From assembly GCF_965216805.1 (NCBI RefSeq), contig NZ_CBDCGN010000002.1, forward strand, positions 1,674,001 through 1,738,000: 64,000 nucleotides of DNA. The letters are read 5' to 3'. A program made the position numbers and the translations under genes. Below the pieces are notes generated by a model, which saw only the letters and a program-made list of their open reading frames with translations, was not told where the DNA came from and did no database searches. This document shows, piece by piece, positions 55,186-63,930 of the stretch (the stretch's first letter is position 1; each line of letters begins with the position of its first letter). Origin of the DNA: Panacagrimonas sp965216805 (GTDB lineage Bacteria > Pseudomonadota > Gammaproteobacteria > Nevskiales > Nevskiaceae).

Positions 55186-55976
55186 TGGCGCCGCCGCCCC
55201 AGTGTCAGCCGCGGTGCGCGCAGGCCCATGCCCAGCAGCAGCCGCAGGTGCATCCAGGTCAGGCGCAGATTGTCGCGCAGCATGCGGAAGTGCGAGACGC
55301 CGTCTGCCGGATAGGTGACCTTGGTCGGCACGCTCAGCACGCGGACGCCGCGCCAGAACATGTGCACCATGATCCCGGTGTCGAAATCCATGCGCCGGCC
55401 GACATTGCCCTCGTTCCAGACCGAGATCGTGGTGGCCAGGGGATACACGCGAAACCCGCACATCGAGTCACGGATCTCGAACGAAAGAGTTTCCACCCAG
55501 ACCCAGAAATAAGTCAGGTAGCGGCCGTAGAAGCGCACGCGCGGCACCGAGGCGTCGAACACCGGAATGCCGGTGACCAGTGCGTGCGGCTGCGCACGCG
55601 AGCACTCCAGCAGCCGCGGCAGGTCAGCAACGTTGTGCTGGCCGTCGGCATCGATCTGCACGGCGTGGGTATAACCCCGAGCCAGCGCGCAGGCGCAGCC
55701 GCTCATGACCGCCGCACCCTTGCCACAGTTCTGCGCGAGCTGATGCAGGTGCACCCAGGACGCTTCGCGCGCGGCAATGGCGTGCAGCGCGCCACGACTC
55801 TGCTCGCCGCTGCCGTCGTCGACGATCCAGCAATCCAGCCCGAACGGTTTGAGGCGATCAATCACCGCGGTGATCGCCTGTTCATGCCGGTAGAACGGAA
55901 TGACGATGCACGGCCGGTACGGTGCAAGCCGGACCCAGGTGTCCGCATCAGGCGACACTGCATGAGACGTGCTCAT
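55182..55976 (-). CDS. family 2 glycosyltransferase
   Basis: 264-residue inverting glycosyltransferase with a GT-A fold. CIVIPFYRHEQAI begins the nucleotide-binding domain, WIVDDGSGE follows, then the metal-binding DADGQHN and the acceptor region MCGFRVYPL. It resembles dolichyl-phosphate mannosyltransferase-like enzymes found in aryl-polyene loci, where it may build the head group that carries the polyene. Coupled to neighbours on both sides by ATGA overlaps. Confidence 0.92.
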   Translation of the reverse strand: MSTSHAVSPDADTWVRLAPYRPCIVIPFYRHEQAITAVIDRLKPFGLDCWIVDDGSGEQSRGALHAIAAREASWVHLHQLAQNCGKGAAVMSGCACALARGYTHAVQIDADGQHNVADLPRLLECSRAQPHALVTGIPVFDASVPRVRFYGRYLTYFWVWVETLSFEIRDSMCGFRVYPLATTISVWNEGNVGRRMDFDTGIMVHMFWRGVRVLSVPTKVTYPADGVSHFRMLRDNLRLTWMHLRLLLGMGLRAPRLTLGRRRQ

Positions 55977-56821
55977 CGCGCGGCCGGCGCGACGAGCGTC
56001 GCCGCCGCGGTGGCCAGTGCCACGGCCGGCATCGGCGTCGGCATCTGCAACATCGTGGTCCCGCTGAAGTACGCGACCAGATGCGCGGTCACGCGGCGCG
56101 CGTTGTGCGATTCGCTTGCGCCCGGGGTGATCAGCGAGTCCAGGCTGATCGGCTCACCCACGCGCAGCCGCCAGTGTGGGCGCCGAGACGGCACGCGGTA
56201 CCAGACGTCGGCCTTGGTCAGCGAACTCGGGCAGCACAGGATGGACACCGGCAACAGATCGCAGCCGGAAGCCAGCGCGATGTGCGCGGCCCCGCGCTTC
56301 ATTTTCAGCGCCTGGCCCGGCGCGCTGCGCGTGCCTTCGGGAAATACCAGCATCGAGTTGCCGGCGCGCAGCGTCGCCACGCAATGCTTGATCAGATGCT
56401 GCGGTGCATTGTTGGGGATGTAGTCGGCCCAGCGCAGCAGGGTGCGTAGAAAGGGTTTGCGCATCAGTCCGTCCTTTACGATGCAGTCCATCTGCGGCGT
56501 GTGCGCGCCGATGAAGAGCATGTCGATCAGGCTGGGATGATTGGCCACCACCAACTGGCCGGGCACCTGCAACCGCTCGAAGCCGTGTAGTTCGTAGCTG
56601 ATCACGCCCAGCTTGCGACCCATGCCGATCAGAAAGCCGCAGCCCAGTTGCAGCAGGCGCCGCACGCGTCGACGCATCAGCGGCCGGTCCGGCGAGATCA
56701 GACGGATCAGCGGCAGTGCGGTCACACACGCGAGCACGCAGGCCAGTCCGAACGCGGTGAAGCAGACCGCGCTGCCGATCACGCGCCACAGCGCATCCAG
56801 TCGTTGGCGGGTCCTGGTCAC
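55973..56821 (-). CDS. 1-acyl-glycerol-3-phosphate acyltransferase family protein
   Basis: 282-residue PlsC-type acyltransferase with an N-terminal membrane helix (VIGSAVCFTAFGLACVLACV). The catalytic NHPSLID (H-x4-D) and the substrate-binding FPEGTRS are intact. It should attach an acyl (perhaps polyene) chain to a glycerol- or sugar-phosphate. Start GTG 56821 overlaps the stop of the chorismatase gene (GTGA). A C-terminal Pro/Ala-rich tail is present. Confidence 0.9.
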   Translation of the reverse strand: MTRTRQRLDALWRVIGSAVCFTAFGLACVLACVTALPLIRLISPDRPLMRRRVRRLLQLGCGFLIGMGRKLGVISYELHGFERLQVPGQLVVANHPSLIDMLFIGAHTPQMDCIVKDGLMRKPFLRTLLRWADYIPNNAPQHLIKHCVATLRAGNSMLVFPEGTRSAPGQALKMKRGAAHIALASGCDLLPVSILCCPSSLTKADVWYRVPSRRPHWRLRVGEPISLDSLITPGASESHNARRVTAHLVAYFSGTTMLQMPTPMPAVALATAAATLVAPAAR

Positions 56822-57756
56822 GCCTGCTCCGGTCGATAGGTGCGCAGCGGTGCGGCCGTGAACAGGCCTTCGATCTCCAGCAACAGATCGCGGCGGCAGA
56901 TGTCCCCGCACAGCCACAGCAGCGGTACGTCGACACCGAACAGTTCGGTCACGCGCTTCTTCAGCACCTCCTGGAGCACCGCGTGGCGAACATAGATGCG
57001 CAGCGCGGCGGCGCCGAATGCGCCCGCGGCGGGCTGCCGCGCCGCGGCCTGCTGCAGCAAGGTCCGCAGATTTCTGAAGGTCTCGTCAAGCTGGGCCAGC
57101 GGATCGCCCGGATGCAGCGAGCGATGGCCGACGATGCTCGCCGTGCCTGAGACGAACAGGTGCATGCCATCCGGCCAGTGCTTGAGCATGGCGCGCGAAA
57201 AGCTGGGGCTGCGCGGCCCGTAGCTGGCCGGATAGTGGAAGGCGCTGACCTGCCGTGGATTCTCGACCTGTTCGCCGGGCGTGCGCGCGGCCAGGAAACA
57301 GACTGCGATGCTGCCATCGTGGGTGCCGATCGCGGTAGCCGCGGGCAGTACGCCTTCAAAGCCGGATTTGCGCGCGAGCGCGTCATGACGGCCGCGATTG
57401 AACTGACGATAACGTTCGGCGTCGCCTTCGCCGCGATGGATATGCGGCAGAAAATTCCACATGCGCAGACGGCAGGGATATCCCAGCCAACGCTGGAGCC
57501 GTTCGATGCGCAGATAGGCCCGGGTCGCGGCGGCAGTCAGATCAGTGCTGTCGGCCGCCGCCATGCACAGATGGCCGAACAGCACCTCGCCGTTGTGCGC
57601 ATAACCGACTTCATCGGCCCAGCCGTGTTGCACCGGCAGACGGCTGCGCCAGACCTCGCACATGGGCGTGGCGCCGACCTGGGCCAGCGCGATGCCCACC
57701 TGGCGCGGGTCGGATGGTGGCGCCGGGATGACGCCGAAGCGCAGGCGTGCGAGCAC
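56818..57756 (-). CDS. chorismatase, XanB2/FkbO-like
   Basis: Enzyme converting chorismate to hydroxybenzoate, the aromatic starter of xanthomonadin-type polyenes. Family blocks seen: LRMWNFLPHIHRGEGDAERYRQFNRGRHDAL (residues about 98-128), FHYPASYGPRSPSFSRA, HLFVSGTASIVGHRSLHPGD and PLLWLCGDICRRDLLLEIEG. From GTG 57756 it has 312 residues. The same frame stays open and protein-like up to a TGA just before 57870, with no ATG, GTG or TTG. The true start may be CTG 57870 (350 residues). First gene of the left arm. Confidence 0.88.
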   Translation of the reverse strand: MLARLRFGVIPAPPSDPRQVGIALAQVGATPMCEVWRSRLPVQHGWADEVGYAHNGEVLFGHLCMAAADSTDLTAAATRAYLRIERLQRWLGYPCRLRMWNFLPHIHRGEGDAERYRQFNRGRHDALARKSGFEGVLPAATAIGTHDGSIAVCFLAARTPGEQVENPRQVSAFHYPASYGPRSPSFSRAMLKHWPDGMHLFVSGTASIVGHRSLHPGDPLAQLDETFRNLRTLLQQAAARQPAAGAFGAAALRIYVRHAVLQEVLKKRVTELFGVDVPLLWLCGDICRRDLLLEIEGLFTAAPLRTYRPEQA

Positions 57757-58049
57757 GTCACAGTCCAGATCCGCTCCGGAATCGGTCTCGTAGGCCAGCC
57801 GATAGGAGCAGCGATAGGTGTCGGGATCGGGCGCGATGAGAGGCTCGGGGACCGCCGCGGAGGTGTGCAGAAATCAAAAAGGCAATGAGTAATGCCGCTC
57901 TCGCACCGTACCCGTCGCAACGGGCGGCGTCTGTTCGCTGCCGTACATACGGGCAGCGCGGGGTCTGCGTCTAATGTCTGTGCGGTCGCACACCGACGAC
58001 GACGCTTCCCCCGGCTGAAGCTGCCGCGGCCTATCGAGGAACTCCGTGC
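57757..58049. promoter_or_regulatory. divergent promoter region of the aryl-polyene cluster
   Basis: 293 bases between the two arms. The part next to the chorismatase start probably codes for its N-terminus (see that gene). The remainder (about 57871-58049) is locally AT rich around 57870-57895, with a small inverted pair GGCA/TGCC near 57891. It should hold both promoters; no boxes are convincing. GAGGA at 58036-58040 serves the carrier protein gene. Confidence 0.5.
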
Positions 58050-58328
58050 ATGTCCGTATCCATCACCCCAGAGCGGGCGCTGGCGCAGCTTCTGATCAGT
58101 GCACTCAACCTGGAAGAGCTCGACGCCGGAGGCATCGATCCGGAAGCGCCCCTGTTCGGTAGCGAACCCGGCAGTCTGGGTCTTGATTCGATCGATGCGC
58201 TAGAGATCGTGCTCGCCATACAGCAGGAATACGGCGTGGAGTTGCGGGCCGCCGACGAGTCCAATCGCCAGGTGTTTCGCTCCCTGCGCGCTCTCAGTGC
58301 GCATGTACAGAGTCTGGTTGCCGGGTAA
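58050..58328 (+). CDS. acyl carrier protein
   Basis: 92-residue ACP. The phosphopantetheine attachment serine is Ser47 in GLDSIDALE. It carries the growing aryl-polyene chain as a thioester. First gene of the right arm, with ribosome site GAGGA nine bases before ATG 58050. The stop overlaps the next start (TAATG). Confidence 0.94.
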   Translation: MSVSITPERALAQLLISALNLEELDAGGIDPEAPLFGSEPGSLGLDSIDALEIVLAIQQEYGVELRAADESNRQVFRSLRALSAHVQSLVAG

Positions 58329-59077
58329 TGGCCGTTCCCCCGCACCCGGTTCTGCATCACTGGTACCGCGATGAGGCGGAACGCCGGCAGCGGGTCAATG
58401 CGCTGTTCGACGCTTCCGCCGGACAGTACGACGGCATCAACCGCATGATGAGTCTGGGCTCCGGACGCCGCTACCGGCGCCAGGCGCTGCTGCGCGCCGG
58501 CCTGATTGCCGGACAACGCCATCTGGACGTCGGTGCCGGCACCGGCGTGATCGCGCTGCTGGGACAGGACATCGTCGGGCCATCGGGCGAGGTCGTGGCA
58601 CTGGACCCCAGTCCCGGCATGCTCGAAGTGGCGCGCGTCGCCGGTGTACGCCAGCCAGTGCCCGGCCGTGCCGAAGCGCTGCCTTTCCCGGATGCCGGTT
58701 TCGATCTGCTGACGATGGGTTATGCGCTGCGCCACGTCACCGATCTGGATGCGACCTTCACCGAATTCCTGCGCGTGCTGCGGCCTGGCGCGAAGGTGCT
58801 GATCCTGGAAATCACCCGTCCACCGCCCGGCCTCGGATATCACGCGCTGCGCTTCTACCTGCGTTCGCTGGTGCCCTTGCTCACGCGCCTGCAGGGCTCG
58901 CACGAGGCGCAGACGCTGATGCGCTATCACTGGGACACCATCGAGCACTGCGTGCCGCCGGCGACGATTATTGCGGCACTGCAGACGGCCGGCTTCGAGC
59001 AGATACGCCGCGATGTCGTGCTAGGCCTGTTCAGCGAATACAGCGGTGTGCGTCCATCCGCGCAGCCCCAGTCATGA
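58328..59077 (+). CDS. UbiE/COQ5-like SAM methyltransferase
   Basis: 249-residue class I methyltransferase. Motif I is HLDVGAGTGV, then VALDPSPGML, LLTMGYALRHVTDL and LRPGAKVLILEITRP, which closely follow UbiE. In aryl-polyene clusters a methyltransferase methylates the aromatic ring or head group, so it is probably a tailoring enzyme rather than quinone synthesis. It is coupled to the ACP (TAATG) and the AMP ligase (ATGA). Confidence 0.92.
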   Translation: MAVPPHPVLHHWYRDEAERRQRVNALFDASAGQYDGINRMMSLGSGRRYRRQALLRAGLIAGQRHLDVGAGTGVIALLGQDIVGPSGEVVALDPSPGMLEVARVAGVRQPVPGRAEALPFPDAGFDLLTMGYALRHVTDLDATFTEFLRVLRPGAKVLILEITRPPPGLGYHALRFYLRSLVPLLTRLQGSHEAQTLMRYHWDTIEHCVPPATIIAALQTAGFEQIRRDVVLGLFSEYSGVRPSAQPQS

Positions 59078-60522
59078 GGACGCCGGCCATTGAGTTGGAG
59101 CCCCTGCTGGCTTGCGCGCGCCTTGCTGCGGTGTCACGCCCGCTGCCGGAACGGTCGACCGCGCCCGCCGCCGCGACGGCACTTGCCGGCTGCAGACGTT
59201 TGCCGCTGATCCAGCCGGATCTGCCGCACCGCATCCTGGCGTGGCGCGGCGCGCGGGGCGTGACCCAGGCGCAGTTCCTGGGCGACGTCCACGCCCTGGC
59301 TGATCGCCTGCCGCAGGCATCACACGCACTCAACCTGTGTGCGGACCTCTACCACTTCATGACGGCGTTTGCGGCCATCTGTCTGCGTGGCCAGACCAAT
59401 CTGCTGCCGCCCAGCCAGGCATCCAGCGTCATCGGCGAAATTGCGGACGCCTACCCGGGCTGCTACGCCGTGGTCGACGGCAGGACCGCCTACGCCGGGC
59501 TGCCCCGGGTCGTGGAGGGCGACGCTGGTGCGCCTCCGCACCCGCCGGTGCAGACGATTCCAACTGTGCAGGAAGCACATGTCGCTGCGCTGGTCTTTAC
59601 CTCCGGCAGCACCGGCGTGCCGCAGGCCCACGCCAAGACCTGGCGCACCCTGGTACACACCGCGCAGCTGGCCGCGCAGCGTTTCATCGGCGCTGATGCA
59701 GCCGGTGCCAGTGTCGTGGCCACGGTTCCGCCGCAGCACATGTACGGGCTCGAGACCACGGTGATGATGGCGCTCGCGGGAGGCTGCGCGGCCTACGCCG
59801 GGCGCACGTTTTTCCCGGCGGAACTGCGCGAAGCGCTGGCGCAGGTGCCGGCGCCGCGGGTGCTGATCACCACGCCGATCCATCTGCGCGCCTGTGTTCC
59901 CGCGCCACAGCCGTTTGTGCCACTGCATCTGATCATTTCAGCCACAGCACCGCTGGAGTCCGTACTGGCTGCGCTCGCGGAAAGCGCTCTGGGCGCGCCG
60001 GTCCATGAAATATATGGCTGCACCGAGGCCGGCAGCATGGCGTCGCGGCGCACCGTTGAAACCGCCATGTGGCAGCTGTACCCCGGCATGCGGCTGAGCC
60101 GCCGCGACGGCGCCGACGCTGTTCAGGGTCAGCACCTGGACCTGCCGGTCACGCTACCGGACGTGCTGGACGATCTGGGTGACGGCAAGTTCCTGCTACG
60201 CGGTCGTAGTGCGGACATGATCAAGGTCGGCGGCAAGCGCTCATCACTGGGCGAACTGACGCGTGCGCTGCTGCGGATCCCCGGCGTGCAGGACGCGGTG
60301 GTATTCGTTCCCGCGCCGGTGGCGGGCCGCGAAGTACGGCCGGCAGCACTGGTGGTCGCACCGCACCTGAGTGCCGAGCAGATCCGTGGCGCCCTGGAGA
60401 CGATGATCGACCCGGTGTTCCTGCCGCGTCCGCTGATCTGTCTTGCCGATCTTCCGCGCAATGCAGTGGGCAAGTTGCCGCGCGCAGCATTGCTGGCCGA
60501 ACTGGAGCGCCGCCGTGCCTGA
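59074..60522 (+). CDS. AMP-dependent acyl/aryl-ACP ligase
   Basis: 482-residue adenylating enzyme. The ATP motif LVFTSGSTGVPQAHAKTW, a second block EIYGCTEAGSMASR, the hinge KFLLRGRSADMIKVGGKR and the catalytic lysine in RNAVGKLPRAAL are present. It probably activates hydroxybenzoate from the chorismatase and loads it on the ACP as starter unit. Overlaps the methyltransferase by 4 and the dehydratase by 8 bases. Confidence 0.92.
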   Translation: MRTPAIELEPLLACARLAAVSRPLPERSTAPAAATALAGCRRLPLIQPDLPHRILAWRGARGVTQAQFLGDVHALADRLPQASHALNLCADLYHFMTAFAAICLRGQTNLLPPSQASSVIGEIADAYPGCYAVVDGRTAYAGLPRVVEGDAGAPPHPPVQTIPTVQEAHVAALVFTSGSTGVPQAHAKTWRTLVHTAQLAAQRFIGADAAGASVVATVPPQHMYGLETTVMMALAGGCAAYAGRTFFPAELREALAQVPAPRVLITTPIHLRACVPAPQPFVPLHLIISATAPLESVLAALAESALGAPVHEIYGCTEAGSMASRRTVETAMWQLYPGMRLSRRDGADAVQGQHLDLPVTLPDVLDDLGDGKFLLRGRSADMIKVGGKRSSLGELTRALLRIPGVQDAVVFVPAPVAGREVRPAALVVAPHLSAEQIRGALETMIDPVFLPRPLICLADLPRNAVGKLPRAALLAELERRRA

Positions 60523-60814
60523 GCACCGCGTGGAGGCAGAGATCCTGCACACACATCCCTGCCTGCCGGGCCACTTTCCGGGGCGCCCGGTGGTGCCCGG
60601 CGTGCTGCTCCTGGGACGCGTGCTGGATGCGCTGCAGGCGTGGCGCGGAACCCATTGGCGCCTGCAGCAAGTGCATGCGGTGAAATTCCTGCAGCCGCTG
60701 CTGCCGGGTGAGCGCTTCGAGATCGTGCTGCACCTGAGCGGCACCCGGCTGGATTTCTGCTGCGAACGCGGCGCGCAGGTGCTGGCCCAAGGTAGCTGGG
60801 AACTGGGCGCTTAG
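60515..60814 (+). CDS. hotdog-fold 3-hydroxyacyl-ACP dehydratase-like protein
   Basis: 99-residue FabZ/FabA-like hotdog protein. The block HPCLPGHFPGRPVVPGVLLL matches the active-site region of dehydratases, and VHAVKFLQPLLPGERFEI is the second hallmark. It probably removes water from the 3-hydroxy intermediate, creating the conjugated double bonds. Start GTG 60515 is inside the ligase gene; no better start exists. Confidence 0.88.
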   Translation: MPEHRVEAEILHTHPCLPGHFPGRPVVPGVLLLGRVLDALQAWRGTHWRLQQVHAVKFLQPLLPGERFEIVLHLSGTRLDFCCERGAQVLAQGSWELGA

Positions 60815-60848
60815 AGCGTGTGGACACAACAAGCGCCACCCGAATTTC

Positions 60849-60972
60849 TGACGCGGATTTCGCGGTTGAGTGCGAATGAGCGCGGATTTGCGCCGAAAGT
60901 GGATCGAGAGTCGCCCCTCGGCTGCACTCAATTCCGTTGGTTTGCCGGTTTTGATCCGCGAAATCCGCGTCA
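60849..60972. repeat. palindromic repeat element inside the polyene operon
   Basis: Perfect 17-base inverted repeats TGACGCGGATTTCGCGG (60849-60865) and its complement (60956-60972) enclose about 90 bases. A weaker outer pair (GTGTGGAC near 60818, GTCTACAC near 61004) flanks them. It occupies most of the 239-base gap 60815-61053, the only real gap in the right arm. It resembles dispersed intergenic repeats in related genomes; no ORF. It could act as a transcript-stabilising stem or attenuator. Confidence 0.7.
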
Positions 60973-61053
60973 AAAACCGTTCTTGCCGGGTTTGGTCTAC
61001 ACCCGATTAGAGCAATCGCGACGGCATTCTGCCGAAGCCTGCAGGAAGCCCTC

Positions 61054-61968
61054 TTGACCAAGGCTACGGGCCGCCGCGCCGAGCGCAGCACAGCGCGAAC
61101 GATGCGCTTGGGAATCTGGCTGGCGCTGACGCTGGGTCGCGCACTGATGCGCCTGCTGCTGATCCCCATCGTTGCGTATTTCCTGTTGACCGGCCGCGAG
61201 CCGGCACACGCGGCGCGGCGCTTCCTGCGTCAGGCGTTGGGACGCGAACCGGGCTGGATCGAGCGGATGCGTCATTGGTACACCTATGCGGCGGTGCTGC
61301 TCGACCGCATCTTTCTGCTCGCCGACCGCCATCACGACTTCGCGGTGCAGATTGAACAGCACGCAGTCGTGACCCAGGCGATGCAGCAGGGCCGCGGCGT
61401 GCTGGTCCTGGTGTCGCACTTCGGCAGCTTCGAGGTAATGCGCGTGATCGGCCGCCAGGCGCGCCAGCTTCCGATCCGCATCGTTCTCGACCGTAGCCAG
61501 GGCGCGATGTCGACTGCGCTGCTGGAGGCACTCAATCCCGGGCTCGCGGCTGCGGTCATCGACGCCTCGCAGCGCGGGCCCGCCTTGGCGCTGGCGCTCA
61601 AGCAGGCACTCGACCAGGGTGATCTCCTGGGCATGATGGCGGACCGTGTGCGCAGCGGGCAACGCACGGTCGCCGTGCAGTTCATGAACCGTCCGGCGCA
61701 TCTGCCGGAGCACCCGTGGATCCTCGCCAGCGTGCTGCAGGTGCCGGTGATACTGGCCTTTGGCATCTACCAGGGCGGCAACCGCTATCGCATCCGCTTC
61801 GAGCACCTGGCCGAACAGGTGGTTCTGCCGCGGGCAACCCGCCGCGCCGCGGTGCAGGTTTACGCGCAGGCCTACGCTGATCGGCTGGAGACGCAGGTGC
61901 GGGCCGCGCCATACAACTGGTTCAACTTCTACGATTTCTGGGCCGATGAAACCGCTGCGGATCACTGA
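61054..61968 (+). CDS. LpxL/HtrB-like acyltransferase
   Basis: 304-residue membrane-associated lysophospholipid acyltransferase of the LpxL (lauroyl transferase) type. An N-terminal hydrophobic helix and the catalytic H-x4-E in LVSHFGSFE are seen, followed by ADRVRSGQRTVAVQFM. It likely esterifies the polyene onto its lipid carrier. Start is TTG 61054 with AGGA eight bases before. It overlaps the ketosynthase start by 23 bases. Confidence 0.9.
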   Translation: MTKATGRRAERSTARTMRLGIWLALTLGRALMRLLLIPIVAYFLLTGREPAHAARRFLRQALGREPGWIERMRHWYTYAAVLLDRIFLLADRHHDFAVQIEQHAVVTQAMQQGRGVLVLVSHFGSFEVMRVIGRQARQLPIRIVLDRSQGAMSTALLEALNPGLAAAVIDASQRGPALALALKQALDQGDLLGMMADRVRSGQRTVAVQFMNRPAHLPEHPWILASVLQVPVILAFGIYQGGNRYRIRFEHLAEQVVLPRATRRAAVQVYAQAYADRLETQVRAAPYNWFNFYDFWADETAADH

Positions 61969-63127
61969 CTACACACTCACGTCGGCGGTGGGCGAGGGCC
62001 GGGCGGCGCACTTGGCGGCGCTGCGCACGCAGCGCACGGGCCTGAGTGAGGTGGCGTTCGAAACCTGCAGTCTGGCGACCTGGCTCGGCCAGGTTGCAGG
62101 ACTGGCAACACCGATCAGTGGCGAACTTGCCGACTGGGACTGCCGCAACAACCGGCTGGCGCTGCTCGCCCTGCAGCAGGACGGATTCCTGCAGTCGGTG
62201 GAGCGATTGCGGCGGCGTTATGGGGCGCACCGGGTCGGTGTGTTTCTAGGCACCAGCACCTCGGGCATACACCAGACCGAACTGGCGTACCAGGCGCGCG
62301 AGCACGGAATCGGCGACGACCTGCCGCATAGTTTTGACTTCGGCAAGACGCAGAACATCTTTTCTTGCGGCGATTTCGTGCGCCGCCACCTGCGACTGGA
62401 CGGCATTGCGCACGTCACTTCCACCGCCTGCTCGTCTTCCGCCAAGGCCTTCGCGTCGGCTTATCGTGCCCTGCATTGCGGGCTGTGCGACGCAGCGGTG
62501 GTCGGCGGCGTCGACAGTCTGTGTCTGACCACGCTGTATGGCTTCAACGCGCTGCAACTGCTGTCGGCCGATATCTGCCGACCCGCGGACGCACAGCGCT
62601 CCGGCATCTCCATCGGTGAAGCAGCCGGCTTCGCCATCGTCGAGTTTGCGGACACGCCCGGCCTTGCGTTGCTGGGCTATGGCGAAAGCAGCGATGCCCA
62701 TCACATGTCCACGCCGGATCCCGCCGGGCGCGGAGCGCTCGCCGCGATGATTGCCGCGCTGCACCGTGCGGGACTGGCGCCTGCAGACATTGGCTACGTC
62801 AATCTGCATGGCACGGCTACGCCATCTAATGATCTCGCCGAAGACAAAGCGGTTTGCGCGCTGCTTGGTACACGCACGCCCTGCAGTTCCACCAAGGGCT
62901 GGACCGGGCACACGCTGGGAGCCGCCGGCATCGTCGAGGCTGCGATCAGCCTGCTGGTGATTGAACATGAGCTGCTGCCGCGCAGCCTCAACACGCGTCA
63001 GCGCGATGGGCAGATCCGCGGCGCCATCCTGATGGAGAACCGCGACACACACGTCGCCAGCGCCATCTCCAACTCGTTCGGCTTCGGTGGCAGCAATTGC
63101 AGCCTGCTGTTCGGTGTGCAGCGATGA
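61946..63127 (+). CDS. beta-ketoacyl-ACP synthase (KS)
   Basis: 393-residue condensing enzyme. The Cys-His-His triad is intact: Cys162 (TSTACSSSAKA), His289 (NLHGTATPSND) and His322 (GWTGHTLGAAG). The C-terminal NSFGFGGSN is typical. It extends the polyene by malonyl units, together with the chain-length-factor-like partner encoded next (ATGA overlap). It belongs to the FabF-like KS group of type II aryl-polyene synthesis. Confidence 0.95.
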   Translation: MKPLRITDYTLTSAVGEGRAAHLAALRTQRTGLSEVAFETCSLATWLGQVAGLATPISGELADWDCRNNRLALLALQQDGFLQSVERLRRRYGAHRVGVFLGTSTSGIHQTELAYQAREHGIGDDLPHSFDFGKTQNIFSCGDFVRRHLRLDGIAHVTSTACSSSAKAFASAYRALHCGLCDAAVVGGVDSLCLTTLYGFNALQLLSADICRPADAQRSGISIGEAAGFAIVEFADTPGLALLGYGESSDAHHMSTPDPAGRGALAAMIAALHRAGLAPADIGYVNLHGTATPSNDLAEDKAVCALLGTRTPCSSTKGWTGHTLGAAGIVEAAISLLVIEHELLPRSLNTRQRDGQIRGAILMENRDTHVASAISNSFGFGGSNCSLLFGVQR

Positions 63128-63930
63128 GCCGGCCTGGAATGACCCTGTATATCGAAGCGGTCGGCTGCTGCGCGCCGGGACTCGATGGCTGGACGCAGGC
63201 GCAGCCGGTGCTGCGCGGCGAGCGCGCGCACCTGCCAACCGAACTGTCCTCGCATCCCCCGCAAAGATTGCCTGCCATTGAGCGTCGCCGTTCGCCGCTG
63301 GCAGTACGCCTCGCCTTTGCCGTGGCCGAGGACGCATTGAGCGCCAGCACCCTGCGGCCGGATGCGCTGGCCACCGTGTTCGCGTCGTCCGACGGCGACA
63401 CCCATATCGTGCATCGGCTGTGTCTGGCGCTAGCGCAGCCACAGCGCGTGGTGTCGCCGACAGATTTTCACAACTCGGTTCACAACTCGGCCGCCGGGTA
63501 CTGGAGCATTGCCGCGGGCGCCAGGCTGACGTCGACCAGCTTGTCAGCCCGACATGCGAGTTTTGCGGCTGGCCTGCTGGAAGCCAGCGCCCTGGTGCAG
63601 GCGGAGGATCGCGACTGCCTGCTGGTGGCTTTCGACGTCGGCCCGCCCGCGATCCTGCTGGCCGCTTGTGGCACCAGCCAGACCGCGGCCGTCGCCCTGA
63701 TCCTCACGCCGCGCCGCCAGCCCGGATCACTCGCGGCCTTGCATCTCCAGACGATTGCGCAATGCGCCGAAACCGCTATGGCCGATCCCGCGCTGGAGCG
63801 CCTGCGCCGGAGCAACCCGGCCGCACGCGCGCTTCCCCTGCTGGTCCATCTGGCGCGTCGCGAACCCGCAACGGTGCTGCTCGACGGCGCTGGCGGACAT
63901 AGCCTGCATTTGGAGTTGCAGGTGCCATGA
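63124..63930 (+). CDS. ketosynthase-like chain-length factor
   Basis: 268-residue KS-like protein lacking the catalytic cysteine. Residues around FHNSVHNSAAGYWSIA stand where the active-site region would be. It is much shorter than a full KS and resembles the ketoacyl-synthase_2 group of aryl-polyene clusters, which pairs with the true KS and sets chain length. Overlaps its neighbours by ATGA on both sides. Confidence 0.88.
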   Translation: MSRPGMTLYIEAVGCCAPGLDGWTQAQPVLRGERAHLPTELSSHPPQRLPAIERRRSPLAVRLAFAVAEDALSASTLRPDALATVFASSDGDTHIVHRLCLALAQPQRVVSPTDFHNSVHNSAAGYWSIAAGARLTSTSLSARHASFAAGLLEASALVQAEDRDCLLVAFDVGPPAILLAACGTSQTAAVALILTPRRQPGSLAALHLQTIAQCAETAMADPALERLRRSNPAARALPLLVHLARREPATVLLDGAGGHSLHLELQVP

